Of a stretch of DNA of 64,000 nt, positions 31,685 through 43,190 are shown piece by piece. A program made the translations under genes and the position numbers. Positions within the stretch are counted from its first letter, which is position 1. The number at the start of each line of letters is the position of its first letter. This DNA is from Cordylochernes scorpioides (lineage: Eukaryota > Arthropoda > Arachnida > Pseudoscorpiones > Chernetidae): the NCBI GenBank assembly GCA_030710605.1, contig CP092863.1, forward strand, positions 112,312,841 through 112,376,840. The letters run 5' to 3'. The notes under the pieces were generated by a model. The model saw only the letters and a program-made list of their open reading frames with translations, was not told the DNA's origin and ran no database searches.

Positions 31685-31920
31685 ATAATGAAAGCATATC
31701 CTGACCAGGAGCACATGTGCTTTTTAGATGGCAGAGTGCCATCTAGTGGAACAGAAATCAAACGCGTTCGTGGATGGCTTTTCTTGATTTATCAAGAAAT
31801 TGGGTTGGCCAAATATCAGGGAACAGGTTAAATCAATGTTTAGTTGATTTCTGTTCCACTAGATGGCGCACTGCCATCTAAAAAGCACATGTGCTCCTGG
31901 TCAGGATATGCTTTCATTAT
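31685..31920. mobile_element. Inverted-repeat element with half of a hammerhead
   Basis: Arms of about 75 bp are near-perfect inverses, ATAATGAAAGCATATCCTGA at the left and its complement at the right, and include GCACATGTGCTTTTTAGATG. The centre carries AACGCGTTCGTGGATGGC and CTTGATTTATCAAG, the 3' half of the hammerhead region of 10.4 kb. The CTGANGA half is deleted, so it is catalytically dead. Inverted terminal copies are typical of Penelope-like insertions. Confidence 0.75.
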
Positions 31921-31936
31921 TTTTAATATATATATA

Positions 31937-32111
31937 CAGTAGAACCTCCATGAGAAGACACTCGCGCTAGAGAACACATCTCTATGAAGGACAGTTTTCA
32001 TTAGCAAAATTACAATATTTAATATTTAGCAACTCTCCAGTAAGAGGACACCTCTCTCTAAAGGATACTTTGGCTCGACAATTAGGTGTCCTTTACAGGC
32101 AGGTTATACTG
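31937..32111 (+). mobile_element. Solo pogo-like MITE, 175 bp
   Basis: TA-flanked. The left end is CAGTAGAACCTCCATGAGAA and the right end GGCAGGTTATACTG. Its first ~51 bp correspond to the monomer of the 53.4-58.0 kb satellite, and its last ~95 bp to the monomers of the 20.2, 26.6 and 34.0 kb arrays. It is thus the unexpanded parental form. Confidence 0.88.
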
Positions 32112-32465
32112 TATATTTATACATATGTAGTAATATATGTCAATATACACTATATTTACATATGTACCATAATTATAATATAACAGCCCCTAAATGTAGA
32201 TATAATTCAACGCCCCAGCTTGGCCATCATGTAATACAAAACAATAAAGTTTTATTGAGAGTCCGCCGTACCCAAGACAGGACAAGGGTCCGAGGTCCAA
32301 TTACGTCAAAGATTATTCATTTTCTCCCAGGAAACTTCCAATAAGTTTTACGACCGCCACTGGATACCGACAAACGAGCCGGACTACAACGGATCATATC
32401 TCTCTCATGTAGATCACACCCTCTTATATATATATAAAAAAAACAGTAGATCATGATATTTACAA

Positions 32466-32590
32466 TAAAGAATGCTTTTCACATATGTAGACATGTGGTG
32501 CATTTACAGTAAAAGCAGTCGCTAACTACACACCATGATTATCATGGCCTGTACCACGTGAACTAGGGATAATAATAATAAAAACAATAA
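32466..32590 (+). mobile_element. 5'-truncated SINE family B
   Basis: Matches the 3' body (GCTTTTCACATATGTAGACA, GTAAAAGCAGTCGC, CCATGATTATCATGGCCTGT) and ends ACTAGGGATAATAATAATAA. It abuts the damaged tRNA-like unit at 32,599. Confidence 0.75.
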
Positions 32591-32598
32591 GCCTAGTG

Positions 32599-32860
32599 TA
32601 GCCTAGTGGACATGGCATCTGCCCGGTAAGCGGAACAATGTGGGTTCGATTCCTATCCCTGGACACTTTTATTTTTCCGTTTATCATTACTCTTCACAAT
32701 TCATCCTTTCATACCTCATCCCTAAGGTTAGAAATAATCGTTATTTCTCCTTAAAATAAAATTTGATTTTTCGTTGAAAAGAAACATATGCAGGATAATT
32801 TTCGAATGTCATTTTACAATCACAAGCCGCATTATATTACATTGTATAATAAAGAATATG
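32599..32860 (+). pseudogene. tRNA-like pseudogene lacking its 5' acceptor strand, plus one foldback arm
   Basis: From TAGCCTAGTGGACATGG (32,599) to CCCTGGAC (32,664) it matches the tRNA-like sequence of 31.05 kb. The 5' acceptor strand is replaced by GCCTAGTG, a direct repeat of the adjoining bases (32,591-32,598 and 32,601-32,608). The following arm matches 31,145-31,330. The SINE ending at 32,590 probably destroyed the missing half. Confidence 0.7.
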
Positions 32861-33196
32861 TACAGGTTCATCTCATTTACAGTGTTTTCATGTATTTACG
32901 GGGTCAGTAGTGTCTTGTGGAACGGATTACTAGGTTCTAGATATGTTTTCTTTAAAGTTGGGCTGTTTTCCCGCTTTAATTTTGTTCTAACTAGCTATTT
33001 TTCTTTCGTCTTTTTCCAATTGTCTTCATTTTTCTCAATTAATAGAGATATAGATCTTATAAAAAATTATATACAGTCGAGGTCGCTCTCTCAACAACGA
33101 AGAGTCCTTCTTCAGATAATAATCAGGAGGTGTTCATTAACCTTCCTTATCTCAAATCTCGGGGAAAATGTGGATAAAAGCCTTGATTTACAATAT
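32861..33196. other. Spacer, nothing recognised
   Basis: A 142-codon frame (32,774-33,202) begins in the foldback arm and has no recognised domain. Confidence 0.35.
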
Positions 33197-33735
33197 TTTT
33201 AATGTGAAAAAATAGTACAATGTGAAATTGTACTGAGATATAAGGTGGATAAATTAATAAAAAGGCATCTCCTCTTATCGTGCAACTGATAAATCATATA
33301 TCAACTATTGATGATATTGTTGCACCAAGTTGCAGCTTTGCAGGGTCGTCGACCTTGGTTTCTTCCTCTAGGTCCTCTCTCGCTCCAATAACCAATCAAG
33401 ATATGTATGTACAATAGCAGAGAAAATAATATCCTTATTTACGGGGCTCCTAACCAAAATAAATGATTTTTGAGACCCAGATGTACAATAACAATATTAC
33501 AAAAGGAATAAAACTACTAAGAGGAATGATGATAATCTAAATAATCCGTTTTAAATAAATATTAAATATCATAGAATATTTTGAAAAAATGTAGGGCGCC
33601 TTAAAATTGATGCAACAATATGCAACATGAAATATGATTGGTATATCAACGAATAGTTAATATATATTCCGATATATAGCGCAAGCAACTTGCAGTTTCA
33701 CGATAAGGAGATGTATTTTTCATAATATTTTTTTA
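33197..33735. mobile_element. Degraded inverted Penelope-like termini
   Basis: 33,197-33,310 (AAAAAGGCATCTCCTCTTAT, CGTGCAACTGATAA) and 33,650-33,735 (TTCCGATATATAGCGCAAGC, ACGATAAGGAGATG) are opposite-orientation copies of the 45.5-kb terminal repeat, 340 bp apart. The inverted phrase TTTACGGGGCTCCTAACCAA at 33,438 is a separate short repeat also found at 36.37 and, inverted, 6.35 and 6.85 kb. Confidence 0.55.
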
Positions 33736-33768
33736 AATATTTGGGTCGTCGTGGATGGATGATTCTCT

Positions 33769-33985
33769 TGTTCACATTGAGGGAACTGAGGATGTGATCA
33801 ATATTTTATTGTATATGTTTGTTAACAAGTTCATATATTTGTCAGGTAAATCTTTGATGGCTTCATTCGGTATATTATCCAATCCTGTCGCTTTATTCTT
33901 CCTTAATTTCCATATTTCCATAGCAACTTCTGTAAGCAAAATTCCACCATCAAGGTCCAGATCAATATTTTGTATATAGGTACTA
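33769..33985 (-). pseudogene. LINE RT N-terminal (fingers) fragment
   Basis: The minus strand encodes LTEVAMEIWKLRKNKATGLD then NIPNEAIKDL...LLTNIYNKIL. This is the start of a non-LTR reverse transcriptase (the K-x-KAxGLDxIPNE motif 0/1 region). A stop follows within six codons after SSVPS, and the upstream side is cut by the pogo-like array. The fragment is too short for clade assignment. Confidence 0.75.
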
Positions 33986-33991
33986 TAGGTA

Positions 33992-34857
33992 CAGTTGAAC
34001 AACCTCCATGAAAGGACATTCCCGTTTGGAAACAACTTTCTACAAAGAACAGTTTTCATCGCAAAAAATGACAATTTTTGCTAATTAGCAACTTTCAAGT
34101 AAGAGTACGCCTCTCTCTAAAGGACACTTTGGCTCTGTAACTAGGTGTTGTCCTTTACAGAGAGTTTGTTCTACTGTATTTGGCAACTCTCCAGTAAGAG
34201 GATACCTCTCCTTAAAGGCTACTTTGGCTCTGTAACTAGGCCTTCACCTCTACAGAGAGGTTGTTCTACTGTATTTAGCAACTCTCCAGTAAGAGGATAC
34301 CTCTCAATAAGGCCACTTTGACTCTGTAACTAGGTGCTGTCCTTTACAGACAGGTTCTACTGTATTTAGAAACTCTCCGCAAAAAGGACACCTCTCTAAA
34401 GGACACTTTGACTCTCGTAACTAGGTGTTATCTTTTACAGAGAAGTTATACTGTGTTTAGCAACTCTCCGCAAAGAGGACACCTCTCTAAAGGACACTTT
34501 GGCTCTGTAACTAGGTGTTGTCCTTTACAGAGAGGTTATACTGCACTTAGAAACTCTCCAGTAAGAGGACACCTCTCCCTAAAGGATACTTTGGCTTTTT
34601 AACTAGGTGCTGTCCTTTACAGAGAAGTTCTACTGTAAGAGGACACCTCTCCCTAAAGGATACTTTGGTTTTTTAACTAGGTGCTGTCCTTTACAGAGCA
34701 GTTCTAGTGTAAGAGGATACCTCTCCCTAAAGGACACTTTGGCTTTGTAACTAGGTGTTGTCCTTTACAGGAAGGTTCTACTGTAAGATTATACCTCTCC
34801 CTAAAGGACACTTTGACTCTGTAACTAGGTGTTATCCTTTACAAAGAGGTTCTACTG
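33992..34857 (+). mobile_element. Expanded pogo-like MITE, right-end units
   Basis: The left end is CAGTTGAACAACCTCCATGA after TA and the right end GGTTCTACTG before TA. The left unique part (CATTCCCGTTTGGAAACAAC) occurs once. The right ~80-95 bp (CTCCAGTAAGAGGACACCTC, TTTGGCTCTGTAACTAGGTG, TCCTTTACAGAGAGGTT) is repeated about nine times. Confidence 0.9.
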
Positions 34858-35339
34858 TATATCTTCCTATTTTGTCCATGTACATTCGTACGTCTAGTCG
34901 TATTCCTACGTGTGATGCTCCCATCAACAGGAAACATATCCAATTACTCTGTATGGACTCTACTCTTCTCACTGAGGTTGAACTGTTCTAGAGTAGAGTG
35001 GACTTCTAGACATGGTCTAAAGGAGATACACACCACATTCGTACGCACACTCGGTTGTCTATAATGGACGAAGAATGCTGAAAAGGTCAGAGATCAGGGG
35101 TCAGGTGGGATATTCTGGGGAGTGAGGGACGAGGAAAATCGTGACAAAGAGACAGAGCTTCAATTAGCTACCATTGTCCACGGCAGCAGCTCTGGCCTTG
35201 ATCACATACACCTGCTACGTGCAGGTGCTCCCGTTTCCAATTGTCTCAGAAGGCTTGCGTTAACCCCTTGTTGACGTAAGATTAGCTCGCGTCTTTGGGT
35301 TTGTTGGCGGACTTTTGGATGATCTGTTTACTTACTCGT
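34858..35339. other. Unique-looking spacer
   Basis: One of the few stretches with mixed composition and no detectable repeat (35,020-35,330). No open frame with a recognisable product; possibly host intergenic or intronic sequence. Confidence 0.4.
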
Positions 35340-36335
35340 TGAGATTTTTGTTATTTGTTGTGTGGTTTTTTCTTATCTCTTGTTAGCATTTTTGTTATTT
35401 GTGGGGCCGTTTACTTATCTTGTTGGCATTTTTGTTATTTGTGGGGCGGTTTACTTATCATGGCATTTTTGTTATTTGTTGTATGATTTTTTCTTATCTT
35501 GTTGGCATTTTTGTTATTTGTGGGGTCGTTTACTTATATTGTTGGCATTTTTGTTATTTTTGGGGCGGTTTACTTATCTTGTTGGCATTTTTGTTATTTG
35601 TTGTGTGGTTTTTTCTTATCTCTTGTTGGCATTTTTGTTATTTGTTGTGCGATTTTTTCTTATCTTGTTGGCATTTTGGTTATTTGTGGGGCCGTTTACT
35701 TATATTGTTGGCATTTTTGTTATTTGTGGGGCGGTTTACTTATCTTGTTGGCATTTTTGTTATTTGTTGTGTGATTTTTCTTATCTTGTTGGCATTTTTG
35801 TTATTTGTTGTGTGATTTTTTCTTATCTTGTTGGCATTTTTGTTATTTGTGGGGCCGTTTACTTATTTTGTTGGCATTTTTGTTATTTGTGGGGCGGTTT
35901 ACTTATCTTGTTGGAATTTTTGTTATTTGTTGTGTGGTTTTTTTTCTTATCTTGTTGGCATTTTTGTTATTTGTTGTGCGATTTTTTCTTATCTTGATGG
36001 CATTTTTGTTATTTGTTGTGTGATTTTTTCTTATCTTGTTGGCATTTTTGTTATTTGTTGTGCGGTTTTCTTAGCGTGTGTGTGCTGTCATATTTGTTAT
36101 TTTGGTAAGGTTGTCTTATCTTGTCACATTTGTTACCTTTGCTATAGTTTCTTATCTTGTCATATTTGTTCTTTTAGTAAGTTATTTTTTTTAATCTGTT
36201 GTCATATTTGTAAGTGTTTTGGTATCGTTTTCTTGTTGGAATATATATATATATATTTTGTGGTGTGGTTTTCTTATCTTATTATTATATTTGTTAATTT
36301 TGGTACGGCTCTAAGTTATTTTGTTGGCTTATTTG
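35340..36335. repeat. 40-42-bp minisatellite, then decayed copies
   Basis: From 35,340 to 36,080 about seventeen copies alternate two forms, one with TTTGTGGGGCGGTTTACTTA (40 bp) and one with TTTGTTGTGTGATTTTTTCT (41-42 bp). All share CTTGTTGGCATTTTTGTTAT. To 36,335 the units are strongly diverged. Hydrophobic frames across it are composition artefacts. Confidence 0.9.
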
Positions 36336-36818
36336 TTATTTTAGTAGGGAACGGAAATATCTTTATTTACGGGGCTGCTAACCAAAATAGATGATTTTTG
36401 AGCCCCAATGGCCGCGTAAAGCGGAATATATACAAACCACTATGACCAGGCTGGAGAGGCTAGGGACAGGATCTCCGTTAGGGAAGAGGCAGGTTAGGCC
36501 GGAGAGGTAATAGCCTATAGCACCCGGTGTTCCCAGGTGGTATTATTTTAGTACGATTTTCTTATCTTGTTGTTGTTGTTGTTGTTGTTATATTTGTTAT
36601 CATTGCGCTATGATTTTCTTATCTTGCTGTCATATTTGTTATTTCCAACATCACGTCAGCTGAGACCGGCAGGCTGTGTGAACAATGCAACCGTGCAGGT
36701 TCTCCCACAGTTATCGTCACCATCATTGGCGATGTTCACCATGTCTGAACCAATGATATCTGACATTAAATTGTTCTTCTATTCCTTGTATCTACAAGAT
36801 GATTGATCCATAGACTTA
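36336..36818. other. Repeat fragment and unique spacer
   Basis: 36,364-36,408 carries the inverted TTTACGGGGCTGCTAACCAA phrase, followed by a GC-richer tail (36,430-36,545) ending CACCCGGTGTTCCCAGGTGG. 36,546-36,815 includes a (TTG)n run and unique sequence. Confidence 0.4.
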
Positions 36819-38040
36819 GTTGTCAACTGGTGGTAAGACATCTTGGTTTCTCTCTTCACTTGGTCCACAGATGTCCTGTTGATCTGATGTCTTCAATGCG
36901 TCTTTCAGTACAGTTTAATCTGGTGGAATCTGTCCTAAGTCCTCCTCAATCAGGTTTATCTAAGGATCCATAGTTGTCAACTGGTGGTAAGACTTGGTTG
37001 TCTTGTCTTCACTTGGTCCACAGATGTCCTGTTGATCTGATGGTGTCTTCAATGTGTCTTTCAGTACAGTCTCAGTACAGTTTAATCTGGTGGAATCTGT
37101 CCTAAGTCCTCCTCAATCAGGTTTATCTAAGGATCCATAGTTGTCAACTGGTGGTAAGACTTGGTTGTCTTGTCTTCACTTGATCCACAGATGTCCTGTT
37201 GATCTTCTGTGTCTTCAATGTGTCTTTCAGTACAGTCTCAGTACAGTTTAATCTGGTGGAATCTGTCCTAAATCCTCCTCAATCAGGTTTATCTAAGGAT
37301 CCATTGTTGTCAACTGGTGGTAAGACTTGGTTGTCTTGTCTTCACTTGGTCCACAGATGTCCTGTTGATCTGATGTCTTCAATTTCAGTACAGTCTCAGT
37401 ACAGTTTAATCTGGTGGAATCTGTCCTAAGTCCTCCTCAATCAGGTTTATCTGAGGATCCATAGTTGTCAACTGGTGGTAAGACTTGGTTGTCTTGTCTT
37501 CACTTGGTCCACAGATGTCCTGTTGATCTGATGTCTTCAATGTGTCTTTCAGTACAGTCTCAGTACAGTTTAATCTGGTGGAATCTGTCCTAAGTCCTCC
37601 TCAATCAGGTTTATCTAAGGATTCATAGTTTTCAACTGGTGGCAAGACTTGGTTGTCTTGTCTTCACTTGGTCCACAGATGTCCTGTTGATCTGATGTCT
37701 TCAATGTGTCTTTCAGTACAGTCTCAGTTCACTTTAATCTGGTAGAATCTGTCCTAAGTCCTCCTCAATCAGGTTTATCTAAGGATCCATAGTTGTCAAC
37801 TGGTGGTAAGACTTGGTTGTCTTGTCTTCACTTGGTCCACAGATGTCCTGTTGATCTGATGTCTTCAATGTGTCTTTCAGTACAGTCTCAGTTCACTTTA
37901 ATCTGGTGGAATCTGTCCTAAGTCCTCCTCAATCAGGTTTATCTAAGGATCCATAGTTGTCAACTGGTGGTAAGACTTGGTTGTCTTGTCTTCACTTGGT
38001 CCACAGATGTCCTGTTGATCTAATGGTGTCTTCAATGTGT
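36819..38040. repeat. ~164-bp tandem repeat, about 7.5 units
   Basis: Unit starts (GTTGTCAACTGGTGGTAAGA) at 36,819, 36,973, 37,140, 37,306, 37,464, 37,628, 37,792 and 37,956 give spacings of 154-167 bp. Length differences come from an AGTACAGTCTC duplication and small indels. Every unit includes TCCTAAGTCCTCCTCAATCA and CTTGGTCCACAGATGTCCTG. Confidence 0.92.
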
Positions 38041-38991
38041 TTTATCTATTCTTTTATCTAGTCTTTGTTTTCTTTGCATTTGACATTATACTCTCTCACA
38101 TTCTTTATTCTTATATATAACTATACATGTTTTATATATGCTCCATATATAATTACATTCTTATAAAAACATAAAGTGTATATTTATCTTTATTCTTATT
38201 TATTCTTAGCATTTGAGCTCCCTTATACAATCGGATATAAAATTTTGCCCTTATAGCATACACTAACCATATGTTAATTAGTATTATATATTTGCATATC
38301 TATCTCTTATATTTCCTACTTCCTTGTATTATATATGTATGGGTTTATTTAATTTTCAAGTTTTAATATCGTAATTGTACCTGTCGAAGATCTGTTACAC
38401 CGAAAGATTGTATGGAGAGGGGTGATGGTATAAAAGAAACTTCCCTCAACGAATTGTCTTCTATTTATAATTCCACTGAAGGGAGTATAATATCAACAAG
38501 CAAATATATATTATTAGAAATTCTAAAAATCCACTTTACAGATATTCAATCCCAGGTTGTCCAAGTCCGATCGCACCATTCCTTCAATGCTTAACTGCCA
38601 ACTAATGGCAGTTACATTAATCGTAATCATTTACGTCACATTCCACAATTCTTGGCTTTAAAAAAGAAGAGAGAAAAATAGTTAAAAAAAAAAACGTGGG
38701 TGATGAGGCGAAACGCTTAGTTGTTGTTGTCTCCAAGGTCACACCAATGTCATCCTCCCATTGTATTGTGGCGTGACTCATCACTGCGGGACACTAATTG
38801 TCACCAAACCCGGTACATTGTCATGCAGAAAGAATTTCTAACTTTCACAGAGAATGGGATCTTTTGTCTTTTTTTTTAAATACCAAAGTTTTATGATACA
38901 TTTCATATCTTTGTTTGTTTTCGAATCAGAGTCACAAGGGTTTTTTGATGACATATAGGGATTATAATAGCTCCAATACTGTAATGAGTTA
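38041..38991. other. AT-rich spacer, nothing recognised
   Basis: No repeat family or gene was supported in this 950-bp interval. Confidence 0.45.
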
Positions 38992-41900
38992 CACTCATGG
39001 AGAGATAAAAGGAAATTTCATTATTTAATGTCGTCTGTTTTTTTTATTTTAATTAATTTTTTTTTTTTTTTTGAAAGAGACAAAAGCAATTTTGTTCACA
39101 CTTGGTTATCTCGTGTGTCTTCAATGAAGGCTACTGTAATATATTTCAGAGTTATTGTCTGAATCCTGATATACATGCTAAATTGTACAACTTCCTTGAG
39201 TCTTGTCCATGAGTGTGTCTTTCGAAGTTATTGTCTGAATCCCGATATACATGCTAAATGGTACAACTTCCTTAAGTTTTGTCCATGAGTGTATCTTTCA
39301 GAGTTATTGTCTGAATCCCGATATACATGCTAAATTGTACAACTTCCTTAAGTCTTGTCCATGAGTGTATCTTTCAGAGTTATTGTCTGAATCCCGATAT
39401 ACATGCTAAAAGGTACAACTTCCTTAAGTTTTGTCCATGAGTGTATCTTTCAGAGTTATTGTCCGAATCCCGATATACATGCTAAATTGTACAACTTCCT
39501 TAAGTCTTGTCCATGAGTGTGTCTTTCGAAGTTATTGTCTGAATCCCGATATACATGCTAAATGGTACAACTTCCTTAAGTTTTGTCCATGAGTGTATCT
39601 TTCAGAGTTATTGTCTGAATCCCGATATACATGCTAAAAGGTACAACTTCCTTAAGTTTTGTCCATGAGTGTATCTTTCAGAGTTATTGTCTGAATCCCG
39701 ATATACATGCTAAATGGTATAACTTCCTTAAGTTTTGTCCATGAGTGTATCTTTCAGAGTTATTGTCTGAATCCCGATATACATGCTAAATGGTACAACT
39801 TCCTTAAGTTTTGTCCATGAGTGTATCTTTCAGATCAGTTCTCTGAATCCCGATATACATGCTAAAAGGTACAACTTCCTTAAGTTTTGTCCATGAGTGT
39901 ATCTTTCAGAGTTATTGTCTCAATCCCGATATACATGCTAAAAGGTACAACTTCCTTAAGTTTTGTCTATGAGTGTATCTTTCAGATTTGTTGTCTGAAT
40001 CCCGATATACATGCTGAAAGGTACAACTTCCTTAAGTTTTGTCTATGAGTGTATCTTTCAGAGTTGTTGTCTGAATCCCGATATACATGCTGAAAGGTAC
40101 AACTTTCTTAAGTTTTGTCTATGAGTGTATCTTTCAGAGTTGTTGTCTGAATCCCGATATACATGCTGAAAGGTACAACTTCCTTAAGTTTTGTCTATGA
40201 GTGTATCTTTCGATTTGTTGTCTGAATCCCGATATACATGCTGAAAGGTACAACTTCCTTAAGTTTTGTCTATGAGTGTATCTTTCAGAGTTGTTGTCTG
40301 AATCCCGATATACATGCTGAAAGGTACAACTTTCTTAAGTTTTGTCTATGAGTGTATCTTTCAGAGTTGTTGTCTGAATCCCGATATACATGCTGAAAGG
40401 TACAACTTCCTTAAGTTTTGTCCATGAGTGTATATTTCAGAGTTATTGTCTGAATCCCGATATACATGCTGAAAGGTACAACTTCCTTAAGTTTTGTCTA
40501 TGAGTGTATCTTTCAGAGTTGTTGTCTGAATCCCGATATACATGCTGAAAGGTACAACTTCCTTAAGTTTTGTCTATGAGTGTATCTTTCAGATTTGTTG
40601 TCTGAATCCCGATATACATGCTGAAAGGTACAACTTCCTTAAGTTTTGTCTATGAGTGTATCTTTCAGATTTGTTGTCTGAATCCCGATATACATGCTGA
40701 AAGGTACAACTTCCTTAAGTTTTGTCTATGAGTGTATCTTTCAGAGTTGTTGTCTGAATCCCGATATACATGCTGAAAGGTACAACTTTCTTAAGTTTTG
40801 TCTATGAGTGTATCTTTCAGAGTTGTTGTCTGAATCCCGATATACATGCTGAAAGGTACAACTTTCTTAAGTTTTGTCTATGAGTGTATCTTTCAGAGTT
40901 GTTGTCTGAATCCCGATATACATGCTGAAAGGTACAACTTCCTTATGTTTTGTGCATGAGTGTATCTTTCAGAGTTATTGTCTGAATCCCGATATACATG
41001 CTGAAAGGTACAACTTCCTTAAGTTTTGTCTATGAGTGTATCTTTCAGAGTTGTTGTCTGAATCCCGATATACATGCTGAAAGGTACAACTTTCTTAAGT
41101 TTTGTCTATGAGTGTATCTTTCAGAGTTGTTGTCTGAATCCCGATATACATGCTGAAAGGTACAACTTTCTTAAGTTTTGTCTATGAGTGTATCTTTCAG
41201 AGTTGTTGTCTGAATCCCGATATACATTCTGAAAGGTACAACTTCCTCATGTTTTGTGCATGAGTGTATCTTTCAGAGTTGTTGTCTGAATCCCGATATA
41301 CATGCTGAAAGGTACAACTTTCTTAAATTTTGTCTATGAGTGTATCTTTCAGAGTTGTTGTCTGAATCCCGATATACATGCTGAAAGGTACAACTTTCTT
41401 AAGTTTTGTCTATGAGTGTATCTTTCAGAGTTGTTGTCTGAATCCCGATATACATGCTGAAAGGTACAACTTCCTTAAGTTTTGTCTATGAGTGTATCTT
41501 TCAGATTTGTTGTCTGAATCCCGATATACATGCTGAAAGGTACAACTTCCTTAAGTTTTGTCTATGAGTGTATCTTTCAGATTTGTTGTCTGAATCCCGA
41601 TATACATGCTGAAAGGTACAACTTCCTTAAGTTTTGTCTATGAGTGTATCTTTCAGAGTTGTTGTCTGAATCCCGATATACATGCTGAAAGGTACAACTT
41701 TCTTAAGTTTTGTCTATGAGTGTATCTTTCAGAGTTGTTGTCTGAATCCCGATATACATGCTGAAAGGTACAACTTTCTTAAGTTTTGTCTATGAGTGTA
41801 TCTTTCAGAGTTGTTGTCTGAATCCCGATATACATGCTGAAAGGTACAACTTCCTTATGTTTTGTGCATGAGTGTATCTTTCAGAGTTATTGTCTGAATC

Positions 41901-42634
41901 CCGATATACATGCTGAAAGGTACAACTTCCTTAAGTTTTGTCTATGAGTGTATCTTTCAGAGTTGTTGTCTGAATCCCGATATACATGCTGAAAGGTACA
42001 ACTTTCTTAAGTTTTGTCTATGAGTGTATCTTTCAGAGTTGTTGTCTGAATCCCGATATACATGCTGAAAGGTACAACTTTCTTAAGTTTTGTCTATGAG
42101 TGTATCTTTCAGAGTTGTTGTCTGAATCCCGATATACATTCTGAAAGGTACAACTTCCTCATGTTTTGTGCATGAGTGTATCTTTCAGAGTTGTTGTCTG
42201 AATCCCGATATACATGCTGAAAGGTACAACTTTCTTAAATTTTGTCTATGAGTGTATCTTTCAGAGTTGTTGTCAGAATCCCGATATACATGCTGAAAGG
42301 TACAACTTTCTTAAGTTTTGTCTATGAGTGTATCTTTCAGAGTTGTTGTCTGAATCCCGATATACATGCTGAAAGGTACAACTTCCTTATGTTTTGTGCA
42401 TGAGTGTATCTTTCAGAGTTATTGTCTGAATCCCGATATACATGCTGAAAGGTACAACTTTCTTAAGTTTTGTCTATGAGTGTATCTTTCAGAGTTGTTG
42501 TCTGAATCCCGATATACATGCTGAAAGGTACAAATTTCTTAAGTTTTGTCTATGAGTGTATCTTTCAGAGTTGTTGTCTGAATCCCGATATACATGCTGA
42601 AAGGTACAACTTCCTTATGTTTTGTGCATGAGTG
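38992..42634 (-). mobile_element. Largest expanded Tc1-like MITE / 76-bp satellite
   Basis: The left end CACTCATGGAGAGATAAAAG follows TA and the right end is ATGTTTTGTGCATGAGTG before TA. After the unique T-rich and CAATGAAGGCTACTGTAATA segments, about 46 units follow. The first dozen (ATTGTCTGAATCCCGATATA, GCTAAAAGG/GCTAAATGG) differ from the rest (GTTGTCTG, GCTGAAAGG). Diagnostic variants repeat at a fixed distance, giving a ~912-bp, 12-unit higher-order repeat. Confidence 0.93.
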
Positions 42635-43080
42635 TATCTTTCTCTAAATATTACTATATTTTCTCTCTCTTTAATCTTAAAAAAATTATTTACTTTCTAT
42701 TACTGGTGGTATTAGAATGTGTAAATAGAGAATTTTTTACCCCTTGTAAATACATAAAGAATATGTAAATATGATGACCATTCTCTTTTTGAAAAACAAA
42801 GATGTATGAAATCGTGGAAAATAAAACCTTTTGGTATTAGTTTTATTAATTTTTATTTGTGCGTAAGCTTGTTTTTTTGGTAACTATATGGACACATAAT
42901 CTCCAATTTGATCTGTTAGTGACCATCACTCACAGCTCATCTAGTGACCTTCTGATAGTTTTATTGATCCCTTCTAACCAGCTCATTGCAGGTCTTTCTT
43001 CAAATTTTACCAACACACACATCAACTTCTTTTCTAATTCTTTTATCAATGTAGTAATTCAGAACAAAACACTATAAAGG
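42635..43080. other. Spacer, nothing recognised
   Basis: A 72-codon plus frame (42,859-43,077) begins at GTG and has no recognised domain. Confidence 0.35.
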
Positions 43081-43190
43081 AATGACAATACATCCAGATG
43101 GCACAAGAACCTACAGGATATGTAAAAACTGTCCTGGTGTGGAACTAACACCTACCCACATGTTCTCATGCACAGCAATGGCCGCAGAAA
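43081..43190 (+). pseudogene. LINE C-terminal zinc-knuckle fragment
   Basis: The plus strand reads HPDGTRTYRICKNCPGVELT then PTHMFSC, a complete C-x2-C-x8-H-x3-C motif. It aligns with the degraded motif of the RNase H LINE at 8.9 kb (INPDMTRSYRNCNNC). The 89-bp satellite starts directly after it, as if the satellite grew from this LINE's 3' UTR. Confidence 0.65.

Noticed and set aside
32774-33202. 142-codon frame rich in F, S and I
   Set aside because: It begins inside a foldback arm, has AT-driven composition and matches no known domain.
35362-36394. Hydrophobic repeat protein resembling a multi-pass membrane protein
   Set aside because: Overlapping frames on the same strand give similar hydrophobic peptides because the minisatellite is T-rich. 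Period changes of 40-42 bp shift the frame constantly.
38992-42634. CRISPR-like regular repeats
   Set aside because: Units are contiguous and all of similar sequence, with no unique spacers, and the genome is eukaryotic. This is a satellite.
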